NCBI GenBank assembly: GCA_910589415.1
Contig: OU342637.1
Coordinates: 36,610,162 to 36,674,161 of the forward strand
Direction of reading: 5' to 3'
Length of the DNA stretch: 64,000 nt
From: Malachius bipustulatus
Lineage: Eukaryota > Arthropoda > Insecta > Coleoptera > Melyridae
The translations under genes and the position numbers were made by a program. Shown piece by piece: positions 22,725 to 34,017 of this stretch. Each line of letters starts with the position of its first letter. Within the stretch, counting starts at the first letter, position 1. Under the pieces are notes generated by a model. The model saw nothing but the letters and a program-made list of their open reading frames with translations. It did not search any database and was not told the origin of the DNA.

Positions 22725-22788
22725 GACTGATATGATATGCTGATGAGTCCATAATAAGGACGAAACGGTACCGTCCATGTCTTCAGTC
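22725..22788 (+). ncRNA. Hammerhead ribozyme, type I (right arm)
   Basis: CTGATGA at 22740-22746 is followed by stem II 22747-22750/22758-22761, GAAA 22762-22765, stem III 22765-22774 and the cleavage site after C22775. Stem I pairs 22725-22730 with 22783-22788 and 22734-22739 with 22776-22781 (one G-U). All invariant core positions of the hammerhead are present. The stem III palindrome has no loop, as in the Penelope-type hammerheads thought to act as dimers. Confidence 0.82.
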
Positions 22789-24441
22789 TTCTCCTCGCAT
22801 GCTGTACGAAAGTTTTTCTAATTTGTTCTGTAAAGAATCTTTAGTGGCAAATTTATATTAGAACCTAAATCCCAATAAAATTCATCAAATATATTATATA
22901 ATCAAATAAGTGGTTCAATAAAAATAACTATAAATCGGAATATCTATATAGTTATAAAGAGAGTGCAGTTAAAAGAAGGGAATTGGATTTTTCTGATTAC
23001 TTACATCGTACATAATCTAGCAGCTTTATATTTGAAGCTAGAAATTTTTGTAAAAATGATTTATGATATGAGTTATAAACAAATGGAAATCGCAATTTTC
23101 CATTTTCAAAGCAGCTTATAATATTGAAAAGGGGTAAAGATTTTTTTACTGAAAATTCACATGTACTGCAGGGCAATTCATATGATAATCCGGGAGCGGT
23201 GCATCAAGATATCGGAAAACGGCTTAAGTACATGTCTTAACTTTTGACGTGGTATCCTATTATTGTATATCTATCATTGACGAAAAACGTGTATTAATCT
23301 ATTTATGCTACCGAACAAAGTCTGACTTACGATGATAAAATTAATATTGTATTTCGAGCTGTGAAAATTTGAAATATTTTTGAAAAAAATTCGTCTCAGT
23401 AGAATGAACTAATCAGAAGCTAGAAAGGATTAAAAAATTATGATTTTAGTTTTTTCAGGATATATCAGGAACCAGTAATTAAAACATCTCAAATTTACTT
23501 TTGTGCTATGATTCAGCATCAAATTGAACAACTTTTTGCTATTTAACCGACTCTATGTCATGCATTCACAAGATTCACAAGATCTCCTGCAGTTTAAGAG
23601 ATCTTTTTGTTGCTAATTTGTACCTTCGACATAGTGTATAATGTTTTCATTTCAAACTTAAAATCAGAAAACCAGTTTAACTAGTCAAATCGCAAAACCA
23701 TTAGGCTTACTTTATTACCAAAAATCAAAAATCAGTTTGGTGAATCGGTACATTTTAATACTTTTGAATTTTTTGCATTCTTAAAAATTAAACCCAGTTT
23801 CGATATGCACCGTTAGAACGCAAAGCTTTCCGATTATATGATACCAGACGTAGTAGGTTGTAAGTCGGAAAAATCAAGATGGTGGCCACACCAGGTAATA
23901 AAAATGCTCGAAAAAACATTTGGAAACAAATGTCCGAAAATTTGAAATCAATTGCTCGAAGTAGTTACTTAGGTACGTATAATGGAAAACTACTAGAGAT
24001 TTAATTCTACAATAATTTGGGCTCAGTACCTACCAACCTAGTTATCTAATCAAGGACACTTTAAATTAATAATTATTATCATATACTCGTACCTGTGTAC
24101 CTACTCATATAATTATAATAATATCACGCTTTTACCTTAAAAAGTAAACAGGAATCCTTATGCAGAGTATTAATTGGTTGTCTGTCTGTCTCTCTAGTTA
24201 CCACATTCAGTTTTGCGAGGAATAGGAATGCTATCGATTTTAAAATCATAGTCTTAAAATTTCCTTGCTCACACATATTTCAGTTTTGTCAAAGTAAAAA
24301 AAAATGTTTGCTGTCAACAATAATTGAGGTATAATAATTTAGGGTTGATTTTTTGTTTAGATAAATAGTTTTTCATCTCTTATCAAGCAAGCCACTGCAA
24401 TTCGTCACTGAAGTATTCAAGATTTAAAAATGCATAAATAC

Positions 24442-25593
24442 CTTCAGTGTCGTACAAGTAGAATAGTGTTCGCCGGCTAAATCTTGGATAACCACCCAAG
24501 GTCTTAATTCGCTCATTTCTCCGGGAATTTTCAACTCCCGCTTCGAAAGCGGCAACACCATTTCATGTCGCTCCCGGAGTCCACACGGTCCCGCAGCTGT
24601 GATCACATTCCTCAATCTAATCGCTCCGTTATCGTAAAGTCTCATCAAATCGGCCATGGAAGTCACCACATGAAACACTGGAGTCGGGATCTTGTGTTTT
24701 TGACATAGTTTCAATACCTCCAAGGTATCGTCCAAAGCCCAAATTTGTTCAACATTGGGACAGAAACACGAACAACCCAAATTCTCTAGTCGTGGTTTAG
24801 CTAGAGAGTCGAAATACGCTGGAGTTGTAGCGCTAACTGGGATGTAATAGAGCACCTCCTCTTTATCGACAATCTCACACAAAGCTTTAATATAGCGATG
24901 TACGTGATCATTGGACGGTTTAGGAATTGTATAAAACTTGTGAACTGCTGTTGACCATCTTGTTAAAGCAAAAATACCTTCTACTTCACACACAATCACT
25001 CTCGCCCCTGCTGAATAGAAGTTTCTGGCGAGATGTAAGGCCTGAATGGTACTCCCTCCAGAAATAAGTACTGTTCTTTTAGTGCGCGTTCTTTCTGTAC
25101 CTGAAGCTAACATGAAGGACAAAATAATCCTGACGATATTGAGAGGGAATTGCACTAACTGAGTGAGACACCAAATCCACATAGAGATCCATAACATGGG
25201 TAAAGCAGTAAGAACTTGCCTAACAGTGTGAGGTAGGATCGATAGCACCACATCTCGTATTAGACAGATGAGTAAACAAGGGTACCAGCCAATTATTCCA
25301 CTGACCACGTTGAAAAAACCATCTTCCTCTAATGATTGATCCGTCAGGACGGGACTATGACTTCTGCTGTCTCTATGATCGCTATGGATAACAAAATGTT
25401 CTTGTTTTATCCCGGCGATTGTGGCCGACCTTCTGAACCCTTTACGTCTCCTCAAAGTGTTGTCTGGTGACGTGGAAGAACTGCAAGAACTCGTTGGACT
25501 GTGGAAGCCAGAGCTGCTGGAAGACATTATGCTTTCACTACTTTTCCATTCGGCTGACTTTACCAACTTATCCAGAGGATTAAATTCTGGCAT
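24442..25593 (-). CDS. ATP-grasp-like membrane protein, exon 1
   Basis: The ATG at 25593 opens 384 codons to a donor AAG|GTATTT, phase 0. Residues 1-90 are Ser/Arg-rich and probably disordered. Residues about 95-165 hold two or three hydrophobic segments (for example GWYPCLLICLI and LPMLWISMWIW), so the protein is probably membrane-anchored. From 173, TVLISGGSTIQALHLAR looks like the nucleotide-fold start of an ATP-grasp pre-domain. It is followed by TRWSTAVHKFYTIPKP, PVSATTPAYFDSLAKP and WVVIQDLAGEHYSTC. These correspond to the R-F-S-R-A-V-D-R-F-Y, P-V-x-S and Q-E-x-x-x-G-x-E-Y motifs of a fungal ATP-grasp family. The usual catalytic Lys region (residues 328-338) has no Lys. The product's substrate is unknown. 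The start is chosen because it is the first Met of the frame, just below a TATA-like box. Confidence 0.78.
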
Positions 25594-25681
25594 TATAGGT
25601 CATTGGCGAGCACTTCACGTTCTCGTTTGGATTTCACGGACTAACTTTTACGAAATAAACATTGGCTGGGGATTTGAAATG

Positions 25682-25689
25682 TTCTTATA
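25682..25689 (-). promoter_or_regulatory. Possible TATA box of ATP-grasp-like gene
   Basis: The minus strand reads TATAAGAA about 90 bases upstream of the ATG at 25593, placing a start site near 25655. Position and sequence are compatible, but nothing else confirms it. Confidence 0.3.
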
Positions 25690-25693
25690 GTGT

Positions 25694-26749
25694 GTATTTT
25701 GCACTATGGACGGACCCTGGTGTCCCCCTCTCTTTTAAAGGAGACATACACAGATTGATTTTTGTTATTACAGGGGGATACAGATTGTGTAGAGATCGAA
25801 CCAAAGTATAGAAATGAAACATTTTTATTTTTATTTTTTACACGCTGATTCTACTTATTTAAACCAATTTACCTATAAAAATGTTGAAAATTCTCCGGAT
25901 ATACTTAGTAAGAACTGTGTAGATTATGAATTAGCCAGATAAGATTAGTGGTTAAATATAACAATAGACGAATAGGTAATTGATGCTTAGAGGTTGAAGC
26001 GGGATTTATTAAATAAAAATAGAATGATCAGAGCTAGACATTTTCTCAGCCATATTCTATCGTAGGTGATTAGCTTTAATAAACCATTTCGGAGAGATCA
26101 CGCCTTCAATGTATTATCATTTCATTGAAACGTTAAGGTAGTCACTGGTCTGTAATATTTCGTCTCCAGTCTTATCTCTAAGATATCATGGAATGTAATT
26201 TTAAAGCTTGAACCCAAGCATTTTGACCTATGTTTGTGGTGAAATTGTTAATTAAAATTACATCGTTATAAATTTATTTATTGCTGACTCAAATGTTTTC
26301 GCTGTTATGCAAAATATTAAATAATAATTCGTCTAATGGCTATTCCTTTTGTTCTCATAGTTCCTGTGCATTAGTGTGTTGTTTACATCTTGTGAGCAAA
26401 CGAAATCATAATATAGGTACCTATAGGCTCTGAAAAAAATTGAATCTTTCATTTTACAGTTCTACAGATTCCTTTGCTCACACGAAATAAAAAAATTCAG
26501 GTTTCCAATCTGGAGTTGATGAAGATCTCGGTCTATACCAAACATTGATGGTTACCATTCCCTTTCTGAGTCTGACGGTTGGACTTGGGGTAACGCATCT
26601 TGGAGGTGATAAGGGTTCACTCATTGACTGTGTGATCACTAATACAGATATTTTGTCAGCTATCGTAAGTATAGGTTATTTTACGGGCAAGTTATTCAAC
26701 ATTTATAATGAAATTTTTCCATAAAAGTTTATGACAGTTTCTGTCATAA
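25694..26749. other. Upstream intergenic region, no gene recognised
   Basis: AT-rich spacer between the 5' end of the ATP-grasp-like gene and a decayed retrotransposon. The part from about 26490 may be more of that retrotransposon, but no motif is readable. Confidence 0.4.
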
Positions 26750-29056
26750 GGGCACTCGACAGAGACCGCCCTGTAAGAGCTGACTGAAAAGATTCAAGAC
26801 ACTCTGCAGTACAAGGAAATCGACATCTGCTCTTTTCTTGATATTGAAGGAGCTTTCGATAATACAAAGAATGATGCTGTTAAGAAACCCTTAGCTAAAG
26901 AGACGTAGATAACACAATATCCTAAATGGATTCAGAACATGCTGTCTAAGAGAATATTTGAAACCAATGTGGCCAAGAACATCATTCAAATATCCACAAG
27001 GAGGAGTGCTATGCTATTCCCTTCTGTGAAGTCTGGTCGTTGATACGCTCCTCGGGCTACTCACCGACATTATCTGCATTGGGTATGATGATGACATCGT
27101 CATAATGGCCAAGGGCAAATTTGAAGAAACACTCTGTGACACATACAGAGAGGGCTAAAAATAACCTCGAAACGGTGCCAGGAATTAAATCTAAATATCA
27201 ACCCTACAAAAACAACACTTGCATCATTCACAAGAAGGATCAAGCTTTCAGAAATCCAGACCACCCGCTTAGTTGATTTGTTGATCTGCGGAGTTGATTT
27301 AGAATGAAAGCAAGCAGTTAAATTTCTAGGAGTAATAACGCTTGACAAAAAACTACTGTGGAACCAGCGCTTTGAATAAAACAGTAAATAAAACCACAAC
27401 CATTCTCATTACTCATGGTGTGCAGAAGAATGCCGGACAGAACATGCGGTTGTAACCCATCTATTCTGTTCTGAATGTACACCATGCTAAAGTCCGTTTC
27501 ACCGAAACTTGTGCAAAAGTCATAAACCCGTCACAGGTAATCCCACCCTCTGGCCCAGCCTGTCGTTGTCACACAATAGAAGAACTATTGACTTTTCTGA
27601 CGTAAAATTTTTAAGAAAAGGTAAGTCGCAATGTAGATGTTTATGAAGAATAAGGAGAGGAATATATTCAGGCCTTTTAGCAAACAACCAGTAACATGGC
27701 ATATTTAGATTATAGGGGTAAACCAGAAATCCCAAACATTTGTTATAGCCAGGTATACCAAATATTAAGTGTATTTATAGCAAAATGCACGTTTGTAAGT
27801 AGGTATGTTTAGGACCACTGTACTACTTTAGGCGGAGCTTCAAAACTGATGACATTTATGGCTTTTGCACAAGTTTCGCTGAAACAGACTTTAGTGAGAC
27901 CTGTCATCACATACAGAGCGGTTACCTGCTACAAGAAGGACAAGCTAGCAACAGCAAGGAAAACACTTGCGAAGATCCAGAGGCTCGCATGTCGTTGCAT
28001 CACAGGAGCAATGAGAACTTGTCCAACTGCAGCGTTGGAAGTAATCCTGGATCTAATACCACTACATTTGGTGATCAACAGAACAGTAGTTGTTAAGGAC
28101 CAATCCTTACGTGGCTGCGAGAAGCTTTTGACGCTGTCGAAAGACAGAACCATCAGGATATTCAGTTTCGATAGGAACTTCATCACGGAACCATATACGA
28201 AAGAGGAATGGAACAACACTTCCAGTTGGACTCTTAAATAAGGAACGATTAAACCGTCGAGGGAACCGAGGCATGAGTATATGGGCCGCGCACCAAATAC
28301 TCCAAGCCCATGGGAACATCCCAACCATACTTCAAGCGGAACTACATGCAATAGAAGTATCTATCCAAGTAATCCTTGACAGAAATTACGAAAGCAGAGA
28401 AAAAGAATTAATGACGTTGGATAGTCGAGCAGCCATAAAGACGGTGAACTCTTCGACCTTCAGTCCCAAAACGGCTTGGGAGTGCCTATAAAACACAACG
28501 AATTAGGCAAGAAAAATTAAATTCTCAAATGGCTACCAGGTCATACATAGAAAAGAAAAAACATGCTCACTCATTGGCAAGAAAAGGAGCATCAACATTA
28601 TTTATAGGACTAGAATTATTCTGTGTCTTAGAAGGCACATTTTGTAAGAAGAACTCCGAAAGGAAGAAGAAACACTGAGAGAAATTCAAAAGATCCTCTC
28701 AGAGCTGAGACAAGTCAAATATCTCCTCGGGCACTTCAACCCAAAGAGGTCGAAGATACTCCTCAATCTCAGTAAGGAACGTCTCAGAACACTGTCGGGA
28801 TTTCTGATAGGACATTGTAAGCTCAATGCACACCTGAATAAGCAGTTAGGCATAGAAGAGAACGGCGTTTGCACATTTTTGCAGAAAGGGAGACGAGACA
28901 TCTAGTTACCTGCTGCTAAACTGCGACGCGTTAGATCTCAAAAGAAGAAACGCACTGAGTCAACATCAGCTTGAGGCAGGGGATCTACCTGACCTTGATC
29001 CTCTCAAAATACTCAAGTTTATCAAGGAAACGGACTTGAAGAGGGTGCTCTATTAA
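26750..29056 (+). pseudogene. Decayed non-LTR retrotransposon ORF2 (RT, RNase H, Cys/His tail)
   Basis: Pieces of one ORF2 appear in order but in changing frames. The RT start HSTETAL..ELTEKIQDTLQ is followed by the catalytic FLDIEGAFDN near 26855. A degenerate Y-x-D-D block (CIGYDDDIVIM) lies near 27080, then VKFLGVITLDKKL and, after an inserted MITE, RPVITYRAV...AMRTCPTAALEV (27893-28080). RNase H remains are TILQAELHAIE and LDSRAAIKT (28330-28445). The C-terminal LSGFLIGHCKLNAHL lies near 28795, and the end is KETDLKRVLY at 29055. The family is close to the element at 51149-53180 (FLDIEGAFDN, AMRTTPTAAMEM). Many stops and shifts show it is dead. Confidence 0.8.
27490..27891. mobile_element. 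MITE inserted in the dead retrotransposon
   Basis: Ends AAGTCCGTTTCA and TGAAACAGACTT with inverted pairing of about 35 bp through CGAAACTTGTGCAAAAG. Flanked by TA at 27488-27489 and 27892-27893. It splits the RT thumb between MYTML and VRPVITY, so it arrived after the retrotransposon. This is a different Tc1-like family from the CAGGGTG group. Confidence 0.75.
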
Positions 29057-29089
29057 TGGGATTCCATACCTAGAGATATAGGTAGTAGA

Positions 29090-30280
29090 GGACGCATAAT
29101 AAGAATAGTGGAAATCTGTGAGGAAAATAGACCAATAATGGAGGGAGTATTTGGAGGAGAGAAAGAATATAACAGGCAGCTATATAAAAATAAAAGGAAT
29201 AGGTATAATAGCAGTTAGGATTATAAGAAGGTAAAAGGTTTACTACGAGCATAGGATAGATAGATTTAGGGGCAACCAAACTAAAATGTGGATGACTTTG
29301 AGAAAGTTGGTACCGAGTAATAAAACAGATACAGACCTGAAGAAATGGTACGGAACCTGAATTGATTTTCTATTGAAAGCATTGACCAGGTGGTGAGAGA
29401 CATTAACGGAGACGGCCCTAACTTTCCAATAGTAACTATTGTTAGTGGAGAGAGTCTTTGTAATTTTTTTCTGCTTGAACAGAATAGGCTTGAGAGAGTT
29501 GTCTCTTCATAACCCGATAAGATCACTCCAGACAACATTTGTATGTATGCAGTTTATTATGCGGCATAATGCCAGATGATATTAAGGCTGCCACTAAAAT
29601 ACCTGTTCCAAAAAGTATCAAGAGCTATCAGGGAGTGACTTAAGATGATTAGTCCATAAAGATGAATAGTTTTTTTGAAAAGATATTGGAGAAAGTATAT
29701 AACTGAAGTCATAAAAGAATATGCTGCTGACCTCGATGCAATCTGGATTAATTAGTAAACTTTCTTGTGAAACTACTCTGCAGTATGTGATTGATGACTG
29801 GAGAGACAGAGCTGATAATTTGATAACTGTTAGTGTTTTGAAACGGTCGATAGAGACAGCCTGCTTCAAAGTTGGAGAGTTTTGGATTTGGTGCGGTGGT
29901 GTTGGCATGGTTTGCAAGTTATTTGCCCAACAGGAGGCAGATGGTTAAGCTGAACTGATCGCGTGAGATAGTAAGTGAGCGTGGTGTACCGCAAGAGAGT
30001 GTTTTGGACCATTTACTGTTTCTAATTTACATCAATGACATCGCACACCTAAGATGTTGAATTCAGTTGTTTGCTGATGATATACTTCTTTATTACTCAG
30101 CGGCAGATGTTGATGGTGTCATGCAGGTGTGGTGAACGATGATTTTGATTGAATGATTGGCGTTGTGTTAATTTGCTGAGGGTAAATTTTCAGAAGATTA
30201 AATTTGTGGTTATTTGTAGTGACAAGCGATACCGAAACTTCATTGCCAGAATGCATCAAAGGCTCGCCCTCAATAAATGT
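29090..30280 (+). pseudogene. Decayed CR1/Jockey-type reverse transcriptase
   Basis: A second, unrelated LINE remnant in the same direction. The linker NRQLYKNKRNRYN and MWMTLRKLVPSNK lie near 29170-29320. IPVPKS and FFEKILEKVYN lie near 29600-29700, and ETALQYVIDDWRDRADN near 29769-29820. A residual F-K-R-x-I-E-T follows, then YINDI near 30030 and the catalytic-block remnant QLFADDILLYYSAADVDGV near 30066. The order is right, but frames change repeatedly and stops abound. No RNase H follows, as expected for CR1/Jockey clades. Confidence 0.65.
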
Positions 30281-30424
30281 TACCAATAATTAGAAACTGA
30301 AACGTCAATAAATATTGTAAAATTGTAAAAATAAATCGATAAATTAAATGATGAATGATAAATTGTCCTTCCGTAATGTGAAATAGTACTCATTCGGTCA
30401 TTTTTATAACAATTCAACATCTTC

Positions 30425-30625
30425 TTGATGGGTCTGTCCGGTCTATCAGTATTACCTACTGCAAATGCAGGCTACATAATATGTAGCTCTATGAAAATTT
30501 TAACATGCATGCATGCTTCGTTGTCTGGTTCTGTTCATGACTTAAAAATGTGGCGAAATCCCCAAATTTTTCAAAATATACGACAGAAAAACGATGTTGT
30601 AGGTACTCTTAATACCCGATGAAGG
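30425..30625 (+). pseudogene. PIF/Harbinger transposase fragment
   Basis: The frame carries GSVHDLKMWRNPQIFQNI, close to the G-S-x-H-D-x-x-x-x-R-x-S block of Harbinger DDE transposases, in which the D is catalytic. The preceding ANAGYIICSSMKILTCMHASLS fits the strand leading to it, and DVVGTL after it fits the start of the next block (usually GDxGYP). The rest is missing, so it is a short dead fragment. Confidence 0.45.
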
Positions 30626-33137
30626 TTCTGGTATCCCCTTTGGTAATAGTTTTGTTTAGACCTGCTAAAGAAAGAAACTTCAACAGGTGTCACACAAGAG
30701 AGCGTGTTATAATAGAACGAGATTGCTTTAGATAAGTGAAAATTTTTTTTGCCATACAGAATATTCTGATCATTTTGTAATAGCTTTTTTTCTAGATAGT
30801 AAGTAACCTTTAAATTATAACGTATGACCACCCAATAGAAGCATTCGTCAATCGCACTAATGATACATAAATTCCACAAAGTAATGGATGAAGAGGTAAA
30901 TTTCTAGTGCGTAAATATACCTACTTACGTTGGGATAAGACGAATCCACAATATTACCACAGGACTCTCAGTATCATTTTTTTTTTATACTTTTCGCAAT
31001 ATGGAAGACTCACCTGACGTCTGTTGCTTCCAATTTATCTCTTTGACCAGTTATCTCGTCATGTTATTATGTTCTTATTGTTGCGTTTTGTTTAGTCATT
31101 TACGTACGTTCGATCTTTTGTAATCTATTATTACAGCACATTTGTAATAAAAAAATTTGCAGCAAACTATCTTATCCGTGTGTCATTTTACTTATGTCGT
31201 ATGCGGTATTCTGTCTGTGCGTTATTATCTATAAGACGGCCTGGAAAAGTTTGTTTCTTGACGTATTCTCTTGAATTTTCTGACTGCTGTAGCTAGCTCG
31301 ACATTTTTGTCTATTATTAAAAGCATTGCCATTGAAGGCAAAGGGCAAGGAATATTACCTATTTTTTGATTTATACAGGCTGTTATGAATATGCGTTACA
31401 AACTTAAAGGGCATGTACGAAATGCAAAAATAGGCGAAAAATTTTTGTGTAGACATGGGTCGTTGGAGCTTTAATTTTCGAGATATAGGATGCTAAAGTT
31501 ATTCGAATATTTTAATATTTTTTGAAAATCTGAAAAATAGGCCGATTAGAATAACTTGAAAATTTTTAGAGTTCTATGGACTAATAATAATTGGAAGTAC
31601 CTACATGATTTGATACTTCCGATGAAAAATTCTCCAATCCAGTGGCAGAGATCTGGGTGTGTGCTTATCTTTTTTATTAAATAATTTCTACGCCACTGCC
31701 CTTAGTGCAAAATTAGGTATATTTTTTAGCAGAAAAGTTATCCAAAGTTTTTTTCGTAGGACGCACTGTTTTTCCGAGATACTTCACAATGTACGAACCC
31801 GTAGGTAAAATATAAAAATCAATGCTTATGATTATTTCTAGAAAATAATCATTTGTGTGATCGTTATTGGCGTGTTGCATTACAAAAAGCTTGCACGGAT
31901 TCCAACATTGTGAAGTAGGTAGGTATCTCGGAAACATTGCTCCCACAACAAAAACATAAAACCTTCTTGCGGATCAATCGCATAAATAGTGTATTTTTAT
32001 ACGATTCAATAATGAATATTTTCTTCCTATTTCTTCTTATAATGAATATAATGAAAAAATAATCCGCATTTTCTTTTGAGAAAACTCCACCTACTTAAAA
32101 AAAAGCAATGATCCTTTAATTGATTTGAAAACCGTACCATTAGAATGCCAGTCAAGAGCCTAACACACTCCGCCATGCTGCCATTTGAATTTCATAGCGC
32201 TGAGCGGGTATATGTATTATGTCAGATTGCTCCGGAGGTACAAATATCACCATCACCACGTTTTTAATATAAATTATTTCTTAAACTTGTCATATCTTCT
32301 TTATTAAAAGACCAATTTAAAAACTTTTTTCACCCGCATGTAGGATGTAGGTGGCTTAATTGTCGTTGCGATTGCTCTTCTAATTTTTAGAATCATTCAT
32401 AATTGAAAGTGAAAAAAAAATAAAAAAGAAATTGGATCGATTTAATAATTATTTTAAATAAGTGTAAGCTAATTTTCGACCAGCGAGGACATTTTTTAGT
32501 TTTCGTTAAAAGTGCCCATATATGCGAGACAAAATGAAGATAAGACTTCAAACTATATGTTGAAGAAAAAAACTTGAATAAAATTTCACGGTGTAGAAAA
32601 TAGAGAAAGGTACAAATAGAGGACAAGAAACAGGTCGGAATGACCTGCCGAAGTTTTTCCCGATATGGCAGTTTTTCCAACGTTTCAGGTAAAAAACTAA
32701 ATGTACCTTTTTTGTAGGTAATGAATGGCTCTATCGCACTGTTTTGTTATTTTTTCGATCGGTCGAAAAAAATTCTAAAAAAAAATCGAAATCATGCAAA
32801 AAAATGATGGGTGAGCGTCGAAAAATTATAGGTGCGGGGCAAATTATTTTTTTGCCGCTTACCTATTTTTTTTTCGATAAACGATCTCCATAAAGTTTGT
32901 ACGTCTATGCTTTCCCTAAGTAGCTGTGCAAACAGAATCCTTGCGCCATGTACCGTTACCGAGAAACAAGTCCTATAGTTGGGACGTTGTAAAAAAAGTA
33001 CGGTCCTGAACGGGGGCCTTAAAATTCTCGGATTTTGCCCATTTTCAATAGGTCGTATTTGGGGATCCCAAGGTTCGTCCATGCCAAATTTCACAGACAC
33101 CTAGAGTTTTTCCTAGGTCGTTCCTCCACTCCATATA
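30626..33137. other. Intergenic with a partial repeat (family H)
   Basis: No gene recognised. About 31378-31560 (ACAGGCTGTTATGAATATG ... GACATGGGTCGTTGGAGC) is an arm whose inverted relative lies at about 48340-48540. Inside it, CAGTGGCAGAG (31641) and CTACGCCACTG (31689) form a small hairpin. Minus-strand frames at 31713-33100 have no recognised domain. Confidence 0.45.
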
Positions 33138-34017
33138 CAGGGTTATTCACGGTATACGCCACGGAAGATTATGGCCGTGTCTCTGGATTTTAGGATCTTT
33201 TTATTTTTGGAGTGGATAGAGATCCGGCAGAGGTACGTTTTAAAATTATATTCATAATGTACAGGGTGTCCCAAAAGCATGAAACATATCAAAGTTATGT
33301 TTTTTTTTTAATGGAATGCTCCTATGTTATTGCGTTTTTAGATTGTCTGAGAAGAAAAAATAAGATTAGCTTTCACAGTTGGTGTTTAAATTCAGAAGTT
33401 TTTTGAGTTATAAACAAGTGAAAATCGTCATTTTTGAAGTTCAAGGCCCTGTACAACGAAAACGCTTCAAGATAGAGAAAAACGGCTTACATGTCCCTAT
33501 TTTAACTTTTCATGTACTATCCAATGATGTAGATGAAATGTTTGTACAGGGTGATAAAAAAATTGAAAAATTCTGAGATTTCTCCACGCGTCGACAAATA
33601 AATAAATCAAAGAATGTACAAATGTTTCTATACCATAGGATAGTACATGAAAAGTTAAAATAGGGACATGTAAGCCGTTTTTCTCTATCTTGAAGCGTTT
33701 TCGTTGTACAGGGCCTTGAACTTCAAAAATGACGATTTTCACTTGTTTATAACTCAAAAACTTCTGAATTTAAACACCAACTGTAAAAGCCAATCTTATT
33801 TTCTCTTCTCAGACAATCTAAAAATGCAATAACATAGGAGCTTTCCATTTAAAAAAACATAACTTTGATATGTTTCATGCTTTTGGGACACCTGTACATT
33901 ATGAATATAATTTTAAAACGTACCTCTGCCGGGTCTCTATCACTCCAAAAATAAAAAGATCCTAAAATCCAGAGACACGGCCATAAACTTCCGTGGCGTA
34001 TACCGTGAATAACCCTG
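33138..34017. mobile_element. Nested foldback element, outer family I
   Basis: Ends CAGGGTTATTCACGGTATAC and its complement, with TA on each side. The outer 120 bp pair (GTGTCTCTGGATTTTAGGATC and others). Then a second pair of CAGGGTGTCCC/GGGACACCTG ends (33262 and 33894) begins exactly symmetrically, and the inside is family A arm sequence. The entire 880 bp is therefore one palindrome made of two shells. Confidence 0.85.
33262..33894. mobile_element. Inner foldback shell (family A variant)
   Basis: From CAGGGTGTCCCAAAAGCATG to its complement, with TA immediately outside (33260-33261 is GT-A context, right side TA). Inside the first about 40 bases it follows family A (CAAAGTTATG, GGAATGCTCCTATGTTATTG), but the outer about 140 bp of family A are replaced. 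A central CAGGGTGAT motif remains at about 33547. Confidence 0.75.

Larger units (their letters stand above)
22214..22902. mobile_element. Inverted pair of hammerhead-bearing repeats (Penelope-like)
   Basis: Two nearly identical arms of about 270 bp (22214-22485 and 22630-22902) face each other around a 145-bp spacer. Each arm contains a complete type I hammerhead ribozyme motif. The unit is flanked by a 14-bp direct repeat GGAATATCTATATA (22206-22219 and 22937-22950) that could be a target duplication. Hammerheads in terminal repeats are a known property of Penelope-like retroelements. Inverted partial copies are typical of them too. No RT or GIY-YIG sequence is present here. Confidence 0.7.
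21196..24441 (-). other. Intron of ATP-grasp-like gene
   Basis: Minus-strand GT at 24441-24440 and AG at 21197-21196 bound a 3.2-kb intron. It holds the family F foldback and the hammerhead-bearing inverted pair. Decayed family-A-like arm sequence lies at about 23040-23300 (AGTTATAAACAAATGGAAATCG, AAAACGGCTTAAGTACATGTC). A short TCTG microsatellite lies at 24180-24195. Confidence 0.75.

Noticed and set aside
33212..33757. Identical-looking ORFs on opposite strands (shared FKIEKNGLHVPILTFHV)
   Set aside because: They are the same arm of a palindrome read from both sides, not proteins.
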